DNA from: Opisthocomus hoazin
Taxonomy: Eukaryota; Chordata; Aves; Opisthocomiformes; Opisthocomidae
NCBI RefSeq assembly: GCF_030867145.1
Contig: NC_134420.1
Coordinates: forward strand, 12,668,823-12,732,822
Reading direction: 5' to 3'
Length of the DNA: 64,000 bases
Position 1 is the stretch's first letter, and every line of letters starts with the position of its first letter. Shown here piece by piece: positions 13,617-27,726 of this stretch. The notes beneath the pieces are model-generated. The model did no database searches and had not been told where the DNA came from. It was given only the letters and a program-made list of their open reading frames with translations. The position numbers and the translations under genes are program-made.

Positions 13617-16600
13617 TAGTTTTCAGAACCCTGAAGGAACACTTCCCGAAGTCTGTCTACCAAATACCCCCTGTGAGGGACAGAGAAACCCATGCATGTC
13701 AGCAAGGGAGCTTACACAATGGGATTTCAGTCTCATCTGCTCTCATCAGTCCTGTCTGGTAAAACCAGTAGGATAAAATGCAAAAAGTAGGAATGCAAAT
13801 TTATTCAGCTACAGTGCTCAGACAGCATCGAAAAGGCTTCTGTCAGCCAGCATCCAAAATAACCCAAGGTCAGATTTCCTGGAACTCAGCTGCAGAGGGC
13901 ATGCACTTGAGCGTACAACCCTCTGCCATTCTCATATCTCCTGATTCTCTCCAGGCTACTGATTTACATCTCCCACCTGCTGGGTAATCACATGCTATCT
14001 ATCAGTAAGATATGTTCACACTGTCGCACAGATTGCTGTTTTTAATCTGTGGGTTGTTGAAGTCCAAAATCTCAGGTGACTACCCTCCGACACAGCTCCA
14101 AATGTAATCTGAAGGAGTTTCTGGTTGCTTGAGACAGGATTGTACAGTCTTGTTTGGCAGGTGTTTTGAAAGGACTTTCCACCACATCTTGTTGCCTTTC
14201 AGCAGTCAGACAAAAAATTTCTTGAGCATCTGGGATGCATGTATTTGGGGCTTTACAATTTATCAAGAAAATATTTATCCAACAGATGGAAACATGATAA
14301 ACAAGTCTCTAAAGTAAGCATGCCTTTCGAAAATCTCATACCTGAGTCAACATCCATAGCTGGCAGTAGACTGTTACGATTTCGAAAGTGTCATTGTGCA
14401 CAACTGAGTAAATGTCAGAATCAGTCTACCTTCTTCTTTATATAAAAATGATGTCTTTATAACCTAAGAAACATATGGGTAATCTGAGTAACTGAGAAAA
14501 ATCTAATGCCTTAGAGGAGCTATTTATACATAGGATGAGTCAACATTACTTTCGCTTTACATACTGTAATAAATTAATCCAATCATCGCCAAAGTCCTCA
14601 ATAAGGCCTGATCTGCAAATTAAAGGTTTTTGCCATCCTAGCCAGGTCAGTTAAAAGGATGAAAAAAAAACCCCACAACCCTACTCAGTACTTCTATGCA
14701 GCAACGCACTCCATAAAGACATAACTGTATTTGAGTAAAGAAAATTACTTTTGAGTTTATTTTCTTAAGCTGTAGAGGCAAAAGAATTATCTGTTTAAGT
14801 TGTTTCTACACAAGTGGGGAATGTCAATGTAAGCACAGAAAACTACGGTAGGAAAAAAACAGTGGACCTAAACTAAACAACAAATTTAACATTGTTCATC
14901 TTTGATGTTTAGTTCCAGATCCGAACTTTGCAGGCAGAATTTTTATCTAACTAGTAAGAGATGGTACAGCTGTGTTTGTATTAGCAGGTACAAATATTAC
15001 GTCGATTTCCTTTACTTCCATCACATCTTTGGCCTCAGAGATACAGAGAACCGAAAAACCTCCCAGGCATGTAGATATAATAAACTCTTTACTAAGAAAA
15101 AATTAGTCACCCTAACATTTTGATTATACAACTTATCACAAGCCACAGGAAAAAAAAGACGTGACATTTCATCCTGAAGAGCCTGTTGTCAACAATTATT
15201 CATGGAGGTAAAGTTCAAGAAAAATCACCTTCTACTTCCTCAGTGATAACATTTATGAAAATCATAAATAAGATCGTAACAGTATCTTTAAAGCTTTTGT
15301 TCTACTGCAAGGGAGTTTACAGGTTATCTGTACATAATATATTAATCAAATCAGTAAGTATAATCTGTATCTATTACCAGAACATATCTGTCTTTATTCT
15401 TCACACCTTTTCTTTTGATTTAAATATGTACTGCTGCTTTCTGGAGTAGAAATTAATGAAAATTGTCTCAAGATTTCATAAACATGACCACATACTTGGA
15501 AATCAATTATTTCTGTAACACCCAACCTTTGGTAAAATAACTGCCACACTTGTGCAGGACCTTCAACTTCACAGATGTCAAATATCAACTTGAAGAAAAA
15601 AAAAAAGGCAGCACAAAATACGTTGTGTTTCACTTCTGAGAAAAAAACTGAAGTATTTTCTACGTGAGTTCTTAATTCAGAATATATTCTCTTGAGATTA
15701 CAGGCTATGGTCATTCTGCTAAGGTTAGGGCAAAAAATTTCAGATGTGAGTGAAATTAGCATTTTAAAGCGTAAAGTTTTATACAAAAAAGTTGATTTCC
15801 AAAAATACCGATTCAGTTTCCTTAAGTACTCAAAATGCTCAGCTTTCAGTGATCTTGACTGTTCAGTACTTCTGAAAATTGCAATGACATTTGTCTTACA
15901 CACCCTCGCCCCAAATTAGTAGTTACTTCCAAAAGTGTTTTTTTCACTTGTCCAAATACACACAGTAGAACAATTCGCAAATGTGTTCTGGTTTGCAACA
16001 ACTTTACTTTGCCTTTACTTGTATAAATATGCCACATCTGTCATAAGACTTCACTTATCCAGGATATAGCCACTGATGTGCTTTTGAGTAGCGTATACAT
16101 CTGCATATGAACTAAGCATATTGTATCACATGTATCTAAATGCACCTGAGTGTATCTGAGAGTCATCTATCCAATTACACTCATACAAATTTCAATAAAC
16201 AGAAATCTTTTTGGTTGAAATATTTTTTTCAGGATCTCACTTATTGCTATTGCCTATTTTTCAGATCAAAATTCAGCCCAGGTAATTTAAATTCTGAGGC
16301 ATTTCCTATTTTTTAAATGCTTTAGTTTGCAGACTCAATAAGTTTTCTTTTATGTAGCATACAAATATACCTTTTGTGATGATTTCTTCTTTTACTTGTA
16401 ATTATCCCATTACAACTGGAATATAATTCAAACTGTATTTGAAGTTAAATAGGTTTCACAGAACTAAATAATCAGATAAAAATCCTATGGAACTAGTGAA
16501 GTTATACTCAAGCACAAATAATTTTTCCCCAGGAAAGTCTCTCTGAGCTCTGCAGGACTTTTCAGTGAATAATTTTTGTAAAGGTGAGTATTTGTGGGGT

Positions 16601-19600
16601 CAGACCTTACTACATAATGTTACACTTTCTTTGCTGCTTTCTCAATGAAGGTGCTTTTAGCCTGCATATTACACTTACTCATTACTCATAAATTGTCACT
16701 TCGCATAGAAATTGTTCTTCTTCTCCTTCACCTGTATCCAAAATTTTATAGTGAACTCAGATTTCACCAACACACTGAGGAGCTCTCACAGGTGTCATAC
16801 ATACTTCAGCAGAATTAATTCACTATCTTTACAGCGCTGCTGATAGATGTTTCAGCCTTAAATGTGTATTGAAAGCCACCATTTCTCAAAAGGCTTCAGA
16901 GGAAACATACTTTTAAGCTTCATTTCAATCAATAATCACGAACAAAGATTACACGGGCAAAAAATGTTTTGTAGTTATTTGCTCTCCTAGGTCTCAAATC
17001 AGCTAGCAGTAAAATTCCTGACCCTCTCTGTTGCACTTATCCTATGAAAGGTTGGAGGAGGGAAATGCCATTTAGGTATTTTACAGTGACCTTTTTTTTT
17101 TTTAACCATAGTTGCTTGGCTGCTGAATACATATGAACATGCAGAAAGATACAGAAAATCAGACTGGGAGTTGAAGAGAATACAAAGACCTATGGGGAAT
17201 TAATTAATTCTTACATATGCCATAGTCTTTTTTCAAAAAAACAACCCTGAGTGACCAAGTAGCACTTAATAATCAAGCAATGGTTTGAATTACTCAGGCC
17301 CTAAATGTGATTAAAAAGTAGATGTTCACAGTAAGATATCAAAGCTCAAACGCTCAGGGGTCAGAGACTTTTCAAATGTGTTGCACTAGACTATACTCCT
17401 TCCCAAATGAGAGGCTGAGGATGCTGACAGAAACCTAGCAGAATTTAAAAAACCCTTCCAACTCAAACAAATGAAACACTGCTCACCAGATGATCTTTAA
17501 ATCAGCAGTATGATGAAGGGACTTCCCAACTCCAGGATTTCTGCTGAGTTCTGAAGAAGATATTGGTTCTCTTAGCCAACTCCCTCAATATATTACGGCT
17601 CCTAACCCCATGCTAGCTCTGCTGCAAGCCTTTCATAATCTGCAATCATGGGTTGCCAAAACCTGCTTTTGACTGTACTCTGGCAAAACTCCCACTGACC
17701 AGCAGATATGCTGACATAGTGCTGAAGGAAGTACCACATGTGGAACACCAATATATAGTAGTTCAGAAATGGGAAAAGAAAGTCTGAGTTTAAAGAATGC
17801 TCATTTTACACTAATTTTTAAAAACACATTTTTTTAGTTATAGATCTATTTCCCTTACATAAAGCCAATAATACTCGTGTTTTAAGCTACATAAATGCTG
17901 CAGTTATGCTAAGGCTTGTAAAACTTTGGTAACAAATTTCTGTCTCTGCTTACTTGATCAGTTACCTATTTTTAGCAAAGTCTGTGAAAAATGCAATGGC
18001 CTTTGTCTTTTTGTTTTTACCTATGCGGTATATACTATGCTATCAGTTTCTATTGAGAACCATACCAAACATAAGTGCAATAAAGCATTGTGCAATCAGT
18101 TATTTAAACAGAATTCAAACATTAAGATGTAGGGATCAATTCCATCATGCTTCAGTATTTCATTATTAGGCTACCTCATGAAAATGAATGCATTCATTGC
18201 TCAAAGCAAGTCCTGCTTCATCTGAATAAGACTGCAGAATCAGCCTCCTCATATCGTTTTTCCTCATGGGCTTCTGTGCTAGAGCTCCTGTAAACAACCG
18301 CAGTCTCAGAAGACAAGCCTTGGCAAGAAATCCATAATTCTACTAATTTCACAAGTGTTTGAATTGCATAACCTTCTTCAGTTCCATCACTATTACAGAA
18401 CTATCATATTTCTCTGTATTCACTGCTGTAGTCTTTTACAGTGACGGCTCAGAAGAATAAAGGTAGCAATAGCCTCACTGTATTGTCTGCAACTAATGCT
18501 GTAGAATTAAGTGGTGTACTGGATCTCATGCAAGGTCTTAAATTTATCAGTTTTCAGATTACGAAGAATAAAAAATTTGAAATTGGGGAAAGTTCTCTTA
18601 GTTGTAGCTTTATAAAAAGGCAAATAGTGAAGGCTTTCAAATAGTAAAATCACATATACAGAAGATGCGTTTCTGTCCATGTACCCTCCATTTTAGTTTT
18701 GAAACAGAACATCATCACTTACCAGGTTAGTCCTTCGTTATTAACTAACAAGTAGCTCCTATTGTGAACACCGTTCTACTCTATCATGTTTCCCTCTCTC
18801 TCAACCTAGCACAGAGAATATACTGGCGTGATTTTTTTAAGCATCAGTGAATATAATTTATTTTCAAAGGGGAGAAGGTACTAATTCCCTACAGTCAAGA
18901 TGAGTATGTCCAAACAATGGATGCATCTACATGGGTCTTTAAGTTCAGATCAGGAGTATGCTTTTGAAGTGAATCTCCTGTTCATTCCCTCTTACCTTAC
19001 TTTGTTTCACACAGCACAGGACAGAGAGTACAGCTAGATATACCCCAAATGAAACAAAGCTGAAAGATGCACTCCACAGAGCATCTAATGTGCTCCAACT
19101 ATTAATGGACTTTCAGTTTGCAGGAGCAAACTGGAGCTAGTTCAAAGCAAATTCTCGTCTTTCCCTCTACTCACGTATAATGTGGACGTCAGGTTCTCGG
19201 CACCAGCAATAGACTGGCTTTTTCTGCACAACCCTACTTGCTAATGTAGACATGGACAACATTAGCTCAAGGCGACAGGGAGCACGGAGCCAAATTCAAC
19301 ACGGCAGGATGTATTTCCTTCTTCCATCTCAGCTTTCCTCTTAATAAAATTTCCTTTGATTAAATTATTTTTAAAATAGATCTTTTCATTTTCATAGGAG
19401 GAATGGATGCAAGTTAGATGCACATATGTCAGGAAGTTCAAGGTGGAAACTCCAAGTTCTAGCAATCACAGCCTCACATGTCACATGCATGTACGTGCAT
19501 GCTATCTGCATGTACAAAGATGAATATACTGAATGTGCAATTTACATAGTTCTTTTTATCATGTTTAGAATCTGCTGTCCTGCTCATCCTGTGACTCTAA

Positions 19601-21829
19601 CACATTTTACCTGAAATTTAAAAACGTATGTACTTATTTCAGAATATTTTGTAGCAAACAGCTTCATGTCTCCATTGAAGCACTGTAAAAAAAAAATGTA
19701 AGTTTGGAAATCACGGCTAAATCAGTGAAAGAGAACTAAGAAATCTGATAGATTAATAAAATGCACTTATTTAGTCTGGATATGAACTCATGATTGAGAT
19801 GCGTTTTGCTATTTTTGAAGTATCATCATGGAAAGGCTGAAGAGGGTGGATGAACTAGCTCTAGTAGAAGGCTGAACTGTTTTTTGGAAATAACACCAAT
19901 TTTTCTGTCAAACAGAATGAAAAATAAATGTCCTTTAGAATAGAATAGAATAGGATAGAATAGAATAGAACAGGAATATAATAGAATATTTCAGTTTGTA
20001 ATCTGAGTCCACAGAAAACATAAATACAAGTTTTTATAATCTAGAGATTTAGTGATGTAGGTTAAGAAAATTTTGCTATAACAAATCAAAACCAGCAGGG
20101 GTTTTTTAGTGGAACCAAGCTAAACACACAAAAATATAGGATTTTTTAATGGCATAAAATACAAAAATACTACTAACATTGCAGGTGTCATTTGTAATTA
20201 TTTAATAACTTATTGTTTTCATGCTTTCATGTGTAACATCTTGGAATTAGCTACTCTACAACAGAAATCTCATATTACTGGCTAGCATCAGTAAGAGAAA
20301 CTAGCCAGTGTATAAGCGTAATATAATTTTATATTAAGAATAATATTTACAGTAGATACAGCTTGGTCAGATACAGCATCTTGGGATATAAACTGAAATT
20401 TGTAACCGAACAAACAAAATGAAATATAATAGCATCATTTTGTGGATATTGGACAGCTTAGTGGATTCCTAAAGGGAGGATGCAAGCTTTCCTTTAATGT
20501 GAAAGCTGTTTGGTGACTTATATGGAATATACCTGTGTTGTTAGTTTGGTTTACATCAGACATGTACATCATCACAACCCGCATTATCTGTCACCTTTTT
20601 TTGCAGTTCAAGGAGGGGCTAATTGCTGCATAGCTATGTAAGAGTGACATATTATTTCCTCTTTAGAAGTGCTCTCTTCACTTAAAACTGGCAGAAATGG
20701 AGAGAGAAACTTACGCTATTTCCACATGTTCTGTGTCCTCTGCTACAGAGTCTGCCTTGTTTGCGCACTCAGACAACTGATGTATGATAGCCGCAAACTG
20801 TCATGTGGGCTAGCCTGAGCAGTAGTGTGCTATCACTGCCACTGGAACACTGTGAGTGCCCACTCAGCTCCATCAGCCTGTGTTTCCCTCCACCCAAGAA
20901 AAGTCACAGTGACTCTCACAGCACAAACACCTGTGTCTATGCATATTTCCAGGAGGGCAAGACTGAGAGAGCTTCAGCATCTCCCTTCCAATCTCCCACA
21001 TCCTTGGCTGACAGCACCACTAAAATACTCAGTATAGTGCAGTCCTACAGTTTTCTCCATCTCCTCGACCGTACTTGCCAGATTGCCTCGGTTCCTAAAT
21101 ACGGCAACTGAGATTGAAGAGGTGGGAAACGCAAATAATAGCAGTGCTATGACACCAAAGCAGAAAAAAGGGTTTAAACCCTACCTCCACCTGAAGCCCC
21201 ATTCCATGGCAACACCCACAACATGCAATCATTTCTATTTTTAAATGCTATATTTTCTAACATGAGTCAGTTACCAATCTATTTCTGATCTGAACAGGAA
21301 GGACAGCAGAACAACTTTAATCACAGCTGAACCAAAATTAGAACAGAAAATGGATCAGTTCAGTTGTTTTATTTATATTAACCAACTTTAGGTGTTGCTA
21401 TATGAGCCAATTGGAATAAAAAAAGAGTGTCCATAAGCTCTCTCTGTAGATACCGAGGATCAGAAGCTGGTTTAAAGTATAATTCAAAATACAGAATTGG
21501 ATATTGGAACAGGCCCGTTCTCCCCAAAGCTTTTACTTAGAAAACTGGCTAAGTAATTCAGCCAGCTAAATTAAGTGATGACCTAAGGGGTGGTGACAAT
21601 AGCATGCCTAAGCAGTGCCCGTAAGATTCACCTCTCCATCACCTTGGTTTCATTATGGTGTTTGTGCGGATCCAAGCACACTGCAGCTCTGACAGAGATG
21701 GGAGCTTCTGAACACCAGTATAGAACAGGGCACCAAGTTGATCCTGAGTCAGCAATGCATTTCTGCAGCGATGAAAGTAAACCACATACACAACTGCATT
21801 AGCACACGCATAGCTAGCATATTGGGAGA
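13617..21829. other. Gene-free AT-rich DNA
   Basis: Contains the (TAGAA)n tract and short T or A runs. A minus-strand frame of 169 codons at 15394-15903 is the longest unexplained one outside repeats. It contains a poly-Phe run from an A tract and matches no family I recognise. Confidence 0.5.
19936..19970. repeat. (TAGAA)n pentanucleotide microsatellite
   Basis: Seven consecutive 5-base units, TAGAA with one TAGGA variant, followed by decayed copies to about 19,987. Confidence 0.9.
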
Positions 21830-22350
21830 AAGCTATTATTCCCCTTTGCTCAGCACTTGTGAGGCCATATCCAAAATGTCCTTTACTGGAATACTGTGTC
21901 CAATTTTGGGATTCAGTATAGGAGAGAGAAAGACAAACTGGAAGAAGTCCAGAGGCAGCCATCCCCTGTGGCTAGTGGACTGCGGCACGTTACATGAGCT
22001 GAGACTAAGAGAACTGGGTTTGTTTGCAAGTTAAAAGAAATAGGCTGCAAGGAACCCAAATGCAGTTTTCTACCACCTAGAGAGCAGTTACAGAGAAGAC
22101 AAAAGTAGACTTCTCAAGAGGTGTGCAGGGAAAGAACAACAGGCAATTCTGACTGTGCACAACGAAAAAAATCTTCACCATGAGAGTGGCTAAGCACTGC
22201 AGCAAAGGCCCTGGAGTGGCTGTGCAAACTCCATCTGTGGAGAACAGCACAAGGCCCTGAACCTCTGAGATTACCCATGCCTTGAGCAGGACAGTGAACT
22301 AGATAACCTCCACACGTCCCTTCTGACCTTAATTCTATAATTCTAAAACT
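21830..22350 (+). mobile_element. Old CR1 3' end, copy E
   Basis: Strongly diverged CR1. Readable relics are tggaatactgtgtccaattttggg, ctgagactaagagaactggg, atcttcaccatgagagtggc and the tail ccttctgaccttaattctat. Short frames here are remnants, not genes. Boundaries are approximate. Confidence 0.75.
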
Positions 22351-25300
22351 GAGACTCACACATCACATGAATATACACGTTAAAAGCATGACATGAACTG
22401 GTTAAAAATTAAAAAAAAAAATAGTTTTAAAAAAAAAGGTCATGCCAATGTGTGACATCAGAAGCCTTTTTCTCCATGGCAGAACAGTGACACTCTAGCT
22501 ACAGAAATGACACTGAAGAAAAAGAAAAAAAATCCTTAGTAGTAAGACTATGATGTTATTGACAATATTTTATTATTAGAAGATCAACAAAATAAGCTGG
22601 ATGGCACTGGAAATCAATCAGGCGACAAGATGGCAGATATGAACTCATCAAAATATTAAATGTATAAGCTTTGTTAAAACTGCAGAAAGTACAATCTGCT
22701 GAAGCCCTGCTGTTGTTTTTTTCAAACTGACCCATCTGTCTCATAATTCCTTTGGAAAACTTGCAATCAAAATCTTACAGAGACATTAATAAAAATACGG
22801 AGGTATCTTGATGTAAAAAAATAAAGATTGTAGTGGTTAATATATAAATAGCCCTTCTTTTAATAGCCCAAAAGACAAAACTATTTTCAGCACCAAGGCT
22901 GCCTTTAAAGCTAGTTGCATGTGAGGGAAATACATTTAAAAAGGGGGAGGGAAAAATCTGTGTCTTTTTCCAAGCTGTTTTGACTATTAGCAACTCAGTT
23001 TCAACATAAATTCAATATGCGTAATATATGCAGCATGTTTACATTTGGCATTCACAGCTGCACTTAGGTAATTTCATAGATGTATATATAGATAAGCATA
23101 GGGTCAGGCATGGGTACAGCAAACTGCTTAATACAAAGATGGAGATTTCTTGTTTAGTTGCCTAGCAATAAGATCTGACTCCTGGAAGCTAACAAATACT
23201 GATTAGAGAGGGGAATAGAATTATTTAATGTATCTAATGTATCATAGAAAAATGAACATAAGGCTACTGATGAAAAGGGAAATACTAGGCCAAAAAAAAT
23301 CAATTCTATCCAGCAAAATCCATTCAGGAAATATGTGACATGAAGAAACTACAATATCTAAATTAAAGAAAGCCTCAGTCCAGTCTGTTCATTCTGTCAA
23401 TATTTTTCATCGTTCTTCTTCTTTTAGCAGAAAGTCTAATTCCATCCTGGCTAATGGATCTGGCTTTTGAATTGCTGTATTTAACTTGGTTCTGCCCTCT
23501 CAATAGTGTTTGGAAGCTGTAGAGGAGGAGAAAGAGAGAGAGATATTTTTAAAAATTGAACTGGATGAACATGACGGCTTTTATCTTCTTGGAAAAGACA
23601 GTATGATACTAATGGAAAGTTTGATGACATTTACTACACTGGTAGAGAAGCAAATGTCCACACTTCTGTTTCATTTGTTATGAAGAGCTTTAAAATTGCA
23701 CTGATGCCTTTTAACACATTCATAAGGTCTCTCCTCTCAGTTCTTTCAACACTACAAATGTTTTTCTCTCAGTACTTCAGAGACAGAACAGGAAGATCAC
23801 AAGCCAAGGACAGTTAGCATACTACAAGTTCATCACAGATTGGAAGTACTTCTTGGAGCAGTACTGACATTGATCTTTTTCCCTTATAATCTAAATTTAA
23901 ATAGATTAGTCTACATTAAAACTGGGAAAATACAGTTGAAAGGACAGTATTCCAGCATTATAAGCAGTGTCGACTTGTTATACACTATTCATGCATTATT
24001 TAAACTTGAAAGAAGACACGTGACTCCGATTTCTGCTATTTCCAACCTTTCTTTAAAACATTCTTCTTTAACAAAGCCTTTAAAACTCTGCTTCCCAAGA
24101 TCTGCTCCTGTTAGAGCTGTCACTTAACTGTATTCCATCTGCTTGGGACAGAAACAGTCACAATTTGTCTCATGTGTCCTGTTACACCAGCATAAATCTA
24201 GAGCAACTCCACAGATTTCCTGTGTGATGCACTTACTCAGTTTCTCTACACAAGGATGTGAACATAAAGGAAAACTAGCCTCAATTCAGAGCACAGTACC
24301 AACTCTGAACCAACTCCCAGTATAAATAGTCTCACCACACAGAAAGCAAACGCAGCTTTTCTCACTCCGAATATGGATTAAATTACTTTGAACAAAGACA
24401 GTCCTAATAAAATCCAAAGGTGTAATCACATTCCACAATGCAGTGCTTTACAAAAATAAACTAAAGTTCCAGTATCAGAAACAGCACGTCTTCCATCTAG
24501 TCATACCTAGCCTGCTTCTCAAACATTCACTAATGTAATTTAGGGGTAGATTTAGATACTGTAAACAGCTTTGTATTTTGGCATGAAAATAACCCTTTCT
24601 CTGTCCATAACGTATATTTGTACAGAATAGCCCCTAACTTTGTATTTAAACAGCACTAATTTTTCCATCAAGACAATGCCTTTATTTCTGAATCTTCCTT
24701 CCCCAGTTGCAGAGACTAATAAATTGCAGAATAATAAACCACATCTTTATTTGGTCTTGTACTGTGGCTCCTTTGTCCTTGTTACAGCAGTGTAATATAT
24801 CCTTAAATGGGACATAAATTATATTTACGACATGAGAGGTCTTAGTAAAACAGGAATTTGCATCACTGATTTTTCTGTGTTGTTCAGATACTACACTGAT
24901 AGAAACTACACAAATATCTAGAAAAGCAAATGCAGATAAAACTGAAGGACATACAAGTGAAGATTTCAATGTATGAATCATGGTAAGTAATTCAACTAGT
25001 GTTAATTTACTGAAATGCAAATTGATTGGCTGTTTCATTACAGTACTTTCTGTTATAATAGTAATATACAGATTTTTAACAATTGAGTCATCTATGCTCC
25101 TACCACCTATATGTTAAAAAAGCTGAGACAATAGTACTTATTTGCACACATTCCTTAGAAGATACTTGCTGTTCAGAGAGATCTGTCAACAAAGAATAGA
25201 TGGTCTGGGATGAAAAGCATTGTTCCTAGGTCTTCCTACACACATCTGCAATTTTAAGACTGTACAAAAGTGTGCAGTCAACCCTCTCTACCCACCTTTC

Positions 25301-27726
25301 TCACAGATCCCCAGAATAATCTGGCACTAAGGAAATCCATGTGGTCAACATAAAAAAATCATAATCTCTTTGGAAAAAAACTGTAGAGGGAGTGGGGACA
25401 CAGAGTTGGCTCTGATCTCTTGTTGATTCTCACAAGTTTCACACAATCTGTGGTGCAAACAGTGATTTCAGAGAGTTTCTGAAGAAAGAACAAATTGGAC
25501 AGAAACCTCCAAGGTGGAAGTAATTAGTTTCCTCATTTGGGGTGATGTGATAACCTTTGCATCTATTCTACTATCATAAGTACAGAATCCAACTTTTACT
25601 TTTTTTCCTATGTTGTAAGAAATAATAACTTGAGCTATTCAGTCACATGCACCTGTAACTTCAGCCCTGCTCTTCACTCCATTTTTTTATTTTGATTTCT
25701 TCTGACAAGTCACAAGAAATGTTACATATTAAGTTTTATCTCTTAATTCATTGTGAATCCTTTAAATGGATTAAGGACTAAATAGTGTCAATATAAAAAC
25801 ATTCTACAGAAATGCAAAACAATTTTAACACACTTTAAGTAGACTGGATTAAACAAAGGGAACCATAGGTCAAACAATAGAAATGCTGTTTATTGGAATC
25901 TAATAGTTTCATGTTGTTGAACCTATTTAAAAAACACACATTTGCAATAACATGCTCATATGTACAAGTAATCATCTTTTTATATTAAGGAAGGATTTTG
26001 AACTTTTCAGACAGTTAACAAGGGAAAACAGAAAGACTTCGCTGACATCCAACAGGTTAACTTGGTTTTATAACTACTTGCCTGATTTCCCTGGATTTTT
26101 GCTTCCTCTTGATGACTGAAAATGCTAAGTAGCTTTTCCTCACCTTTTTCTAGCTCAACTGGATATTTGATCCCTAAATAACAGAAAATCTGGCCCTTAC
26201 AGAAACCTAACAGAGTATTAATGCTATCCTTTGTCATTAAAAGAAATTATATTAACATCAACCATTGATAAGTATTATATGTGAATATTACCTTAGCTTG
26301 TAAGAAGAAACGCCACATTTCTGCCCATGGAAAAGTAAGGCAAACAGCAAGGAGTAGCTTACTACATCTAACAAAAGCCCTTTCCTACAAACAACTAAAA
26401 GTATATACAGGTTCTGTGGTGTATTCGTAGTGTCTCCTACACATACAAACTATGACACAGCATTTTCTGCAATGAAAAAGATACTAGAAAATTATTTTGA
26501 TAATACCAAGTGCAACACTTTAATAATAGTAATTTCCTATCCGTGTTTCTGACTTCATGAATAATATATTTTTATAAAGATCAGAGTAATGCAATGCAGC
26601 TATAGGACACTCTCATGCTCTTCCAACTCAATCAACTGTAATTTGTGTGCAGCTCCAGTAGGTGTTTATGAATATGTAAGTATTTCATACAAAGATGACT
26701 GCCACAAAAGCACTTAAGCAGGCAGATTACAATGGAATCAAGCCAATACATTTTAAAATTGATACAAGGATTATTACTTCTTAAACACTGTACAGTTAAA
26801 CCACAGAACTCACTAAGATATGCATGATATTGTGGCGGCCTAAAACGTGTCAAAATGAGATGTTAACATAAAAAACTGAAATACCAATAACTGTAAGAAT
26901 TACAAATTCTAGACATACTTTAAGGTAATTCAAACATGAACTGGCAGTGGTTAGGAGGATGAAAAAAAAGCTCTTCTCTTAGCAAACAATGAAATGATAA
27001 ATTTTAAAGCCTTATTACTTTATTGTAAGGCTGGTGCTGACCAACGTCAGAAACAGAACACTGCAGTACAGCACACACTCTGCTGGTGCTAAAGAATATG
27101 AACAAATCTGTCATTTCAAAAGACTAGAGAACGTAAATATTTTACAGCTTACATGTTTCATTGAACTAGACCTGCTCAGAAGACAGTCACTGTTGGGTTT
27201 GGTTTTGTCGGGTTTTTTTTTTCTCCTAAACCATTCTGGGAATACACGTGCAATCTTTCTCATTGAAAGTTATGAGGATTATGCATTAGTACAATTACAT
27301 CAGCTAAAAATATTCACCGTTCTAAATAGGACTGAAAGCAAAGCAAGCTGTACTGTTACGGGCACTGCCTCACTTTCCTTAGTTGCCTGTATAAACACTT
27401 ACTGCTGAAATAACAGTATCTCTGACACTTAAGTATTCTAGACAGTTTTTACTGGCTAACTACAGAGTCATACCCCAAACATCTTTACAGATTTCTTGCA
27501 AAGAACCGTAAGAGTCCTGTGCAATTGTAACTGCCAGACTAATTGTTATACTTAAGAACTCTAGCCAGTCTTCAATAGACAATACGGAGAATTTTTTTTT
27601 TTTTAATATATCTGATAAAGGACTGGATCTGAGCAGCAGGAAAACCAGATGCTGAGTTAAGGTACAGGGAACAGCATTTCAGAAGACAACTCGATGAAAG
27701 CAAAATTTTTTATTTTTTTTTTTCCT
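22351..27726. other. Gene-free AT-rich DNA
   Basis: Short homopolymer runs only. Frames of up to 124 codons (27034-27408) show no family resemblance and no splice context that persuades me. Confidence 0.5.
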
